The position numbers and the translations under genes were made by a program. A stretch of 64,000 bases of DNA from Anaerococcus rubeinfantis. GTDB taxonomy: Bacteria > Bacillota > Clostridia > Tissierellales > Peptoniphilaceae. How positions within the stretch are numbered: position 1 is the stretch's first letter; each line of letters begins with the position of its first letter. Shown here piece after piece: positions 60,951-64,000 of the stretch. Location of the stretch: assembly GCF_001487145.1 (NCBI RefSeq), contig NZ_LN913016.1, positions 1,448,227-1,512,226 on the forward strand, given 5' to 3'. The notes beneath the pieces are model-generated. The model ran no database searches and was not told the origin of the DNA. It saw only the letters and a list, made by a program, of their open reading frames with translations.

Positions 60951-61364
60951 TTATAAAACCATAAAAAGTGTCCCAGCTGTAATTAAAATGCATCCAATGA
61001 TAGATTTTACAGTAAATTCTTCGCCCAAAAATAAAAATGCAAGAATTAAAGTCAAAACCACACTCATTTTATCAATCGGAACAACTTTTGAGGCATTTCC
61101 ATATTTTAAGGCGCCATAATAGCAAAGCCAACTAAAGCCTGTTGCAAGACCTGATAAAATTAAAAATACCCAGGATTTTTTGCTAATATTATAAATTCCA
61201 GAAAACGAAGAAGTAATAAAAACCATGCCCCAGCTCATTATTAAAACTACAAAAGTCCTAATTGCAGTTGCAAGATTTGAATTTACTCCATCAATTCCAA
61301 CCTTTGCCAAAATTGATGTAAGAGCTGCAAAAATTGATGAGAAAATTGCAAGTAAAAGCCACAT
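60951..61364 (-). CDS. Single-domain EamA/DMT-family transporter
   Basis: I start at ATG 61364 (MWLLLAIFSSIFAALTSILAKVGI) after AGGAGG; the longer frame overlaps the upstream gene. The 137-residue protein has four or five membrane segments and the EamA blocks NLATAIRTFVVLIMSWG, FLILSGLATGFSWLCYYGALKYG and VLTLILAFLFLGE. It is half the size of typical ten-helix EamA proteins, so it probably works as a dimer. The substrate is unknown. It starts 11 bases after the AMMECR1-like gene. Confidence 0.82.
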   Translation of the reverse strand: MWLLLAIFSSIFAALTSILAKVGIDGVNSNLATAIRTFVVLIMSWGMVFITSSFSGIYNISKKSWVFLILSGLATGFSWLCYYGALKYGNASKVVPIDKMSVVLTLILAFLFLGEEFTVKSIIGCILITAGTLFMVL

Positions 61365-61374
61365 AATACCTCCT

Positions 61375-61866
61375 TTAATGATGAATTTTAATCCTAAATT
61401 TATCAATAGAAAAATTATCCCAGCTGTCAACATTTGAAATTTCTAGGGCTTTTTCTAACATTTCTATATCAGAATCAAAATCTTTTCTGTAAAAATAATA
61501 ATTTTCTTCCATAAAAGTTAGCATTATCCCATCATAATCTTTAAAATCTTCAATAAATCTAAATTTTTCTACATCAAAATATTCAAAAACTTTTATCTCT
61601 AAATCTTTTAAATTTTCTTTTGTAATCGGATTGAATTTTAAATCAAAAAATCCTGCGTTTACTGCTTCATGGATTATATCAAGGCCCAAATTTTTCCTAG
61701 TTGGAAAAATTGATCCAGAAATCCCCTTAAGCCTTCCACAAATTTTCACTTCAACCCTAATACCGTTTGAATTTTCCTTAAATTTTGCGTCAAAATCCTT
61801 TAAATAAGTTTTGTTTTCTAAATAATATTCAATTGCATCATAAGCAAGTTTTACATAATCATCCAT
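61375..61866 (-). CDS. AMMECR1-domain protein (divergent)
   Basis: The 163-residue protein fits the AMMECR1 fold: GIRVEVKICGRLKGISGSIFPTRKNLGLDIIHEAVNAGFFDLKFNPIT corresponds to the family's glycine-rich GCIGS loop and the DPRF-PL motif, though the cysteine of the classic loop is absent. A C-terminal segment has ENYYFYRKDFDSDIEMLEKALEISNV. AMMECR1 proteins are widespread; a role in radical chemistry or RNA has been suggested but is not settled. It is the first gene of a two-gene unit with the EamA protein. Confidence 0.65.
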   Translation of the reverse strand: MDDYVKLAYDAIEYYLENKTYLKDFDAKFKENSNGIRVEVKICGRLKGISGSIFPTRKNLGLDIIHEAVNAGFFDLKFNPITKENLKDLEIKVFEYFDVEKFRFIEDFKDYDGIMLTFMEENYYFYRKDFDSDIEMLEKALEISNVDSWDNFSIDKFRIKIHH

Positions 61867-61910
61867 ACCAATAATCTTTCTTTATTTTAATTCTTTATTT
61901 TCTTTTCTTT

Positions 61911-61960
61911 ATTAATTTACCCAATTTATAGATAAATTATTTTAAAATGGGTAAATTAAT
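61911..61960. repeat. 13-bp inverted repeat between divergent genes
   Basis: ATTAATTTACCCA (61911-61923) and its exact complement TGGGTAAATTAAT (61948-61960) flank a 24-bp AT spacer between the AMMECR1-like and oxidoreductase genes. Its right half matches the motif at 1281-1310. It may be an operator for a shared regulator or a hairpin in the oxidoreductase leader. Confidence 0.5.
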
Positions 61961-62009
61961 AGGAAGAGAAAAAATATTAGTTAATAAATAAACAAAAGGA
62001 GAAGAATAA

Positions 62010-63191
62010 ATGTACGATTATTTAATTATTGGAAATGGAATAGCTGGCCTAAAGGCTGCTGAAACAATTAGAAAAAAAGAAGAGGATTCTTCTATAATTA
62101 TAATTTCAAAAGCAACTGACCATACTTATTGGAGAACAAAATTATCCGAATTAATTTGTAAAGATTTTACAAATGATGAAATTTTGGTGAAAAAACCAGA
62201 ATGGTATGGGAAAAATAATATAGAAGAAAAACTTGAATGTGAAGTAGAAAAACTTGACCTTGAAAATAAAAAGGCAGTTTTAAAAAACGGAGAAGAGATT
62301 GAATATGGAAAAGCTCTTATAGCAACAGGATCTCATCCATTTGTACCACCAATAAAAAATATTGATGCCGATGGAGTTTTTGCAATTAGAAGTGTTGAAG
62401 ATTTAAATTCTTTCAAAAACCACATAAAAGAAAACAAGAAAGTTGTAGTAATTGGTGGAGGACTTTTGGGTCTTGAAGCTGCTTTTTCTGTAAAAAATAC
62501 AGGATGTGAAGTTCTAGTTATTGAAACTTTTGACTATATTTTAGGAAAACAACTTGATAATGAACTTTCCAAAAAGTTAGAAAAAGAGTTAAATGATGCA
62601 GGAATTAAAACTTCTACAGGAAAAAATACTGCAGAAATTTTAGAAAAAGACGGTAAAGTTTGTGGAATAAAACTTGAAGATGGAGAAGAAATCGAAGCAA
62701 ATACAATTTTAGTTCAAACAGGAGTAAGAAATAATTTAGAAATCGCAGAAAAATCTGGACTTGAAATTGAACGTGGAATCCTTGTAAATGAAAACTTAAA
62801 AACAAGCGATGATAATGTTTATGCAGCAGGAGACTGTATGCAATTAGGAAAAGCTACAATAGGCCTTTGGACAGCATCAATGGAAATGGGAGAAATTGCA
62901 GGAAGCAATATGACAGGTGATAATAAAACCTACCAAACACCAAAACCATTCTCATCACTTTTACTTGGTGATATTAAATTATTTTCAGCAGGCTTTAATT
63001 CAGGCGAAGGAATCGAAGAAGTTAAAAAAGAAGACGGAGAAAAAGTCTACAAATTATTCAAAAAAGGCGAAGATTTTGTAGGAGGCATCCTCTACAAAGA
63101 CATAAAATTCCAAAACGACGTTAAAAAAATAGTATTCGAAGACGAAGATCCAAAAAATACAAAACTTGGAAAAGAAATTTTTGGAATGTAA
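62010..63191 (+). CDS. FAD-dependent NADH oxidoreductase (NADH:rubredoxin reductase-like)
   Basis: The 393-residue pyridine-nucleotide-disulfide-family flavoprotein has an N-terminal FAD site GNGIAGLKAAETIRKKE (7-23) and NAD-binding VVIGGGLLGLEAAFSV near 148-163. The second FAD block NVYAAGDCMQLG lies near 270. It lacks the CxxxxC redox disulfide. It groups with NADH:rubredoxin reductases and nitrite-reductase-like flavin domains, and probably passes electrons from NADH to a rubredoxin or removes oxygen or peroxide with a partner. ATG 62010 follows GGAGAAG. No partner gene is adjacent. Confidence 0.88.
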   Translation: MYDYLIIGNGIAGLKAAETIRKKEEDSSIIIISKATDHTYWRTKLSELICKDFTNDEILVKKPEWYGKNNIEEKLECEVEKLDLENKKAVLKNGEEIEYGKALIATGSHPFVPPIKNIDADGVFAIRSVEDLNSFKNHIKENKKVVVIGGGLLGLEAAFSVKNTGCEVLVIETFDYILGKQLDNELSKKLEKELNDAGIKTSTGKNTAEILEKDGKVCGIKLEDGEEIEANTILVQTGVRNNLEIAEKSGLEIERGILVNENLKTSDDNVYAAGDCMQLGKATIGLWTASMEMGEIAGSNMTGDNKTYQTPKPFSSLLLGDIKLFSAGFNSGEGIEEVKKEDGEKVYKLFKKGEDFVGGILYKDIKFQNDVKKIVFEDEDPKNTKLGKEIFGM

Positions 63192-63253
63192 GAAATAAAA
63201 AAACTGATCTATAAATTGAAAAAAATTAAGGTGACCCCATAAAGTTGGACCTA

Positions 63254-63286
63254 ATACCAGAGTTAGAACTAAACTAGCTCTGGTAT
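63254..63286 (-). terminator. Hairpin near the IS end
   Basis: ATACCAGAG and CTCTGGTAT form a perfect 9-bp stem between the transposase stop and the element's terminal repeat. It probably blocks transcription across the element end. Confidence 0.6.
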
Positions 63287-63323
63287 TTCTTTGTCCTTTC
63301 CTACCCCTAGGGGTAGAAGATTT

Positions 63324-64000
63324 TTATGCTGCATTTTTCTTTCTATATTCTACTGGTGATAGGTATCCTAATTTTTCTTTTATTCTTTCTTCATTGTAAT
63401 ATTTTATGAAATCTTCTATTGTTTGTTTTAAGTGCTCGTATGAATAGAATTTGTGTCCGTAATATATTTCTTGTTTTAATATTCCAAAGAAGTTTTCCAT
63501 TGGTGAGTTGTCTAGGCAGTTTCCTTTTCTGGACATGGATTGGGTGATGCCGTTTGTTTCTAACCTTGATGTGTATTGTTTCACTTGATATGCCCAGCCT
63601 TGATCTGAGTGGAATATTCTTTTTTCTTTTGTTTTGCTAGTTACCTTTATTGCCTTGTCTAAAGCCTTTAGGATTGGTTCTATCGTTGGTTGTTTTGATA
63701 TTTCATAGCTTAGTATTTCACTGTTGTACATATCTAGGTATGGGTTTAGATAAAGTTTCTTTATTTGATAGTTGCCTTTTTTATCTTTTTCTAAATACTT
63801 AAATTCTGTTGTGTCTGTTGTTATTTGAATGTATGGTTTTTCTACTTTAATGTTTCTTTTTATTTTATTGTCTGATTTCTTTCCTATCTGTCTTTTGTCG
63901 GATGAGTATTTTATAGATTTTCTTGAATAACTTTTTACTTTTAGTTTTAGCTTTTGAACTAATCTTTGTACTTTCTTTTTGTTTTTTATTAGTCCTTTCT
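63324..64000 (-). CDS. IS3-family transposase orfB (DDE), partial
   Basis: The frame is open from the right edge to the stop at 63324, so the 5' end is missing; about 225 residues are visible. The DDE triad of the rve integrase core can be seen: Asp in QITTDTTEFKY, Asp in IFHSDQGWAYQ and Glu in NCLDNSPMENFFGILKQE, followed by the usual RIKEKLGYLSPVEYR tail. The visible part has no stop or frameshift, so the enzyme may be active. In IS3 elements it is made as an OrfAB fusion by programmed frameshifting. Confidence 0.9.
   Translation of the reverse strand, partial: KGLIKNKKKVQRLVQKLKLKVKSYSRKSIKYSSDKRQIGKKSDNKIKRNIKVEKPYIQITTDTTEFKYLEKDKKGNYQIKKLYLNPYLDMYNSEILSYEISKQPTIEPILKALDKAIKVTSKTKEKRIFHSDQGWAYQVKQYTSRLETNGITQSMSRKGNCLDNSPMENFFGILKQEIYYGHKFYSYEHLKQTIEDFIKYYNEERIKEKLGYLSPVEYRKKNAA

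Larger units (their letters stand above)
63232..64000 (-). mobile_element. IS3-family insertion sequence, one end (partial)
   Basis: A terminal repeat TGACCCCATAAAGTTGGACC at 63232-63251 matches IS150-type ends of the IS3 family. Inside are a terminator hairpin, a 16-bp palindrome and the transposase orfB. The other end, with orfA, lies beyond 64000, so length and target duplication cannot be read. Confidence 0.8.

Noticed and set aside
1-64000. tRNA and rRNA genes
   Set aside because: I scanned the intergenic regions and saw no GTTCRANYC loop with matching arms or rRNA-like sequence.

Overview
The window is about 64 kb of low-GC DNA with Gram-positive style AGGAGG ribosome sites, T-box and purine riboswitches and NCS2 permeases. 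It lacks any respiratory gene and is rich in anaerobic enzymes (selenium-linked molybdenum hydroxylases, a double-cubane reductase, radical-SAM MoaA). This suggests an anaerobic firmicute. I lean to the Tissierellia/Peptoniphilaceae (Anaerococcus/Peptoniphilus-like), but that placement is inference.

Layout. 1-985 (-): 5' part of an AzgA-type guanine/hypoxanthine permease behind a guanine riboswitch. 1336-9434: membrane proteins of unknown role, pyrimidine-nucleoside phosphorylase, a MalY/PatB aminotransferase with an APC permease and divergent MarR regulator, and an M18 aminopeptidase. 9512-35002 (-): a near-continuous purine/uric-acid degradation and selenium-dependent molybdenum hydroxylase (SDMH) region. 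Read in transcription order it is ygeX-ygeW-ygeY; ygfK-ssnA-two NCS2 permeases; a three-subunit xanthine dehydrogenase (Mo, FAD, Fe-S), hyuA and a fused Fe-S/Mo hydroxylase; then yqeC-mocA-yqeB-xdhC-like, a molybdopterin-binding MoeA-like gene, an M20 hydrolase and an uncharacterised gene. 35461-38466 (+): selD-yedF-DUF3343-cysteine desulfurase, the selenium donor module. 39432-44312 (-): moaA-moaC-mog-MOSC-modA-modB-modC, giving molybdate uptake and cofactor synthesis. 44489-45889 (-): double-cubane reductase plus a second DUF3343 gene, divergent from a GntR/FCD regulator. 47042-52111 (-): a PLP decarboxylase and potABCD. 52216-56694: a two-component system divergent from a three-gene ABC exporter. 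56999-61866: NUDIX, ileS with T-box, small EamA protein, AMMECR1-like protein. 62010-63191 (+): FAD-dependent NADH oxidoreductase. 63232-64000: one end of an IS3-family element.

How it fits together. Purine bases enter through the NCS2 permeases. SsnA (aminohydrolase) and the molybdenum hydroxylases act on the purine ring, with YgfK a likely redox partner. HyuA, YgeY, YgeW and YgeX would open the ring and degrade the carbamoyl and diaminopropionate-like products. ModABC, MoaA/MoaC/Mog, the MoeA-like protein and MocA make the Mo cofactor. SelD, YedF, DUF3343 and the desulfurase, with YqeB/YqeC, would supply the labile selenium ligand. No selA, selB or selenocysteine tRNA gene is visible here, which fits use of SelD for a selenium cofactor rather than for selenocysteine, but this cannot be proven from one window.

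The most unusual non-coding content is an intergenic repeat family. Two full copies of about 242 bp (2160-2402, 46755-46996) carry a 12-bp hairpin with two compensatory base-pair changes. There is also a shorter copy (35184-35341), a remnant (15130-15243) and a related mosaic tandem array (38531-39325). At least one copy appears to sit inside the loop of a transcription terminator.
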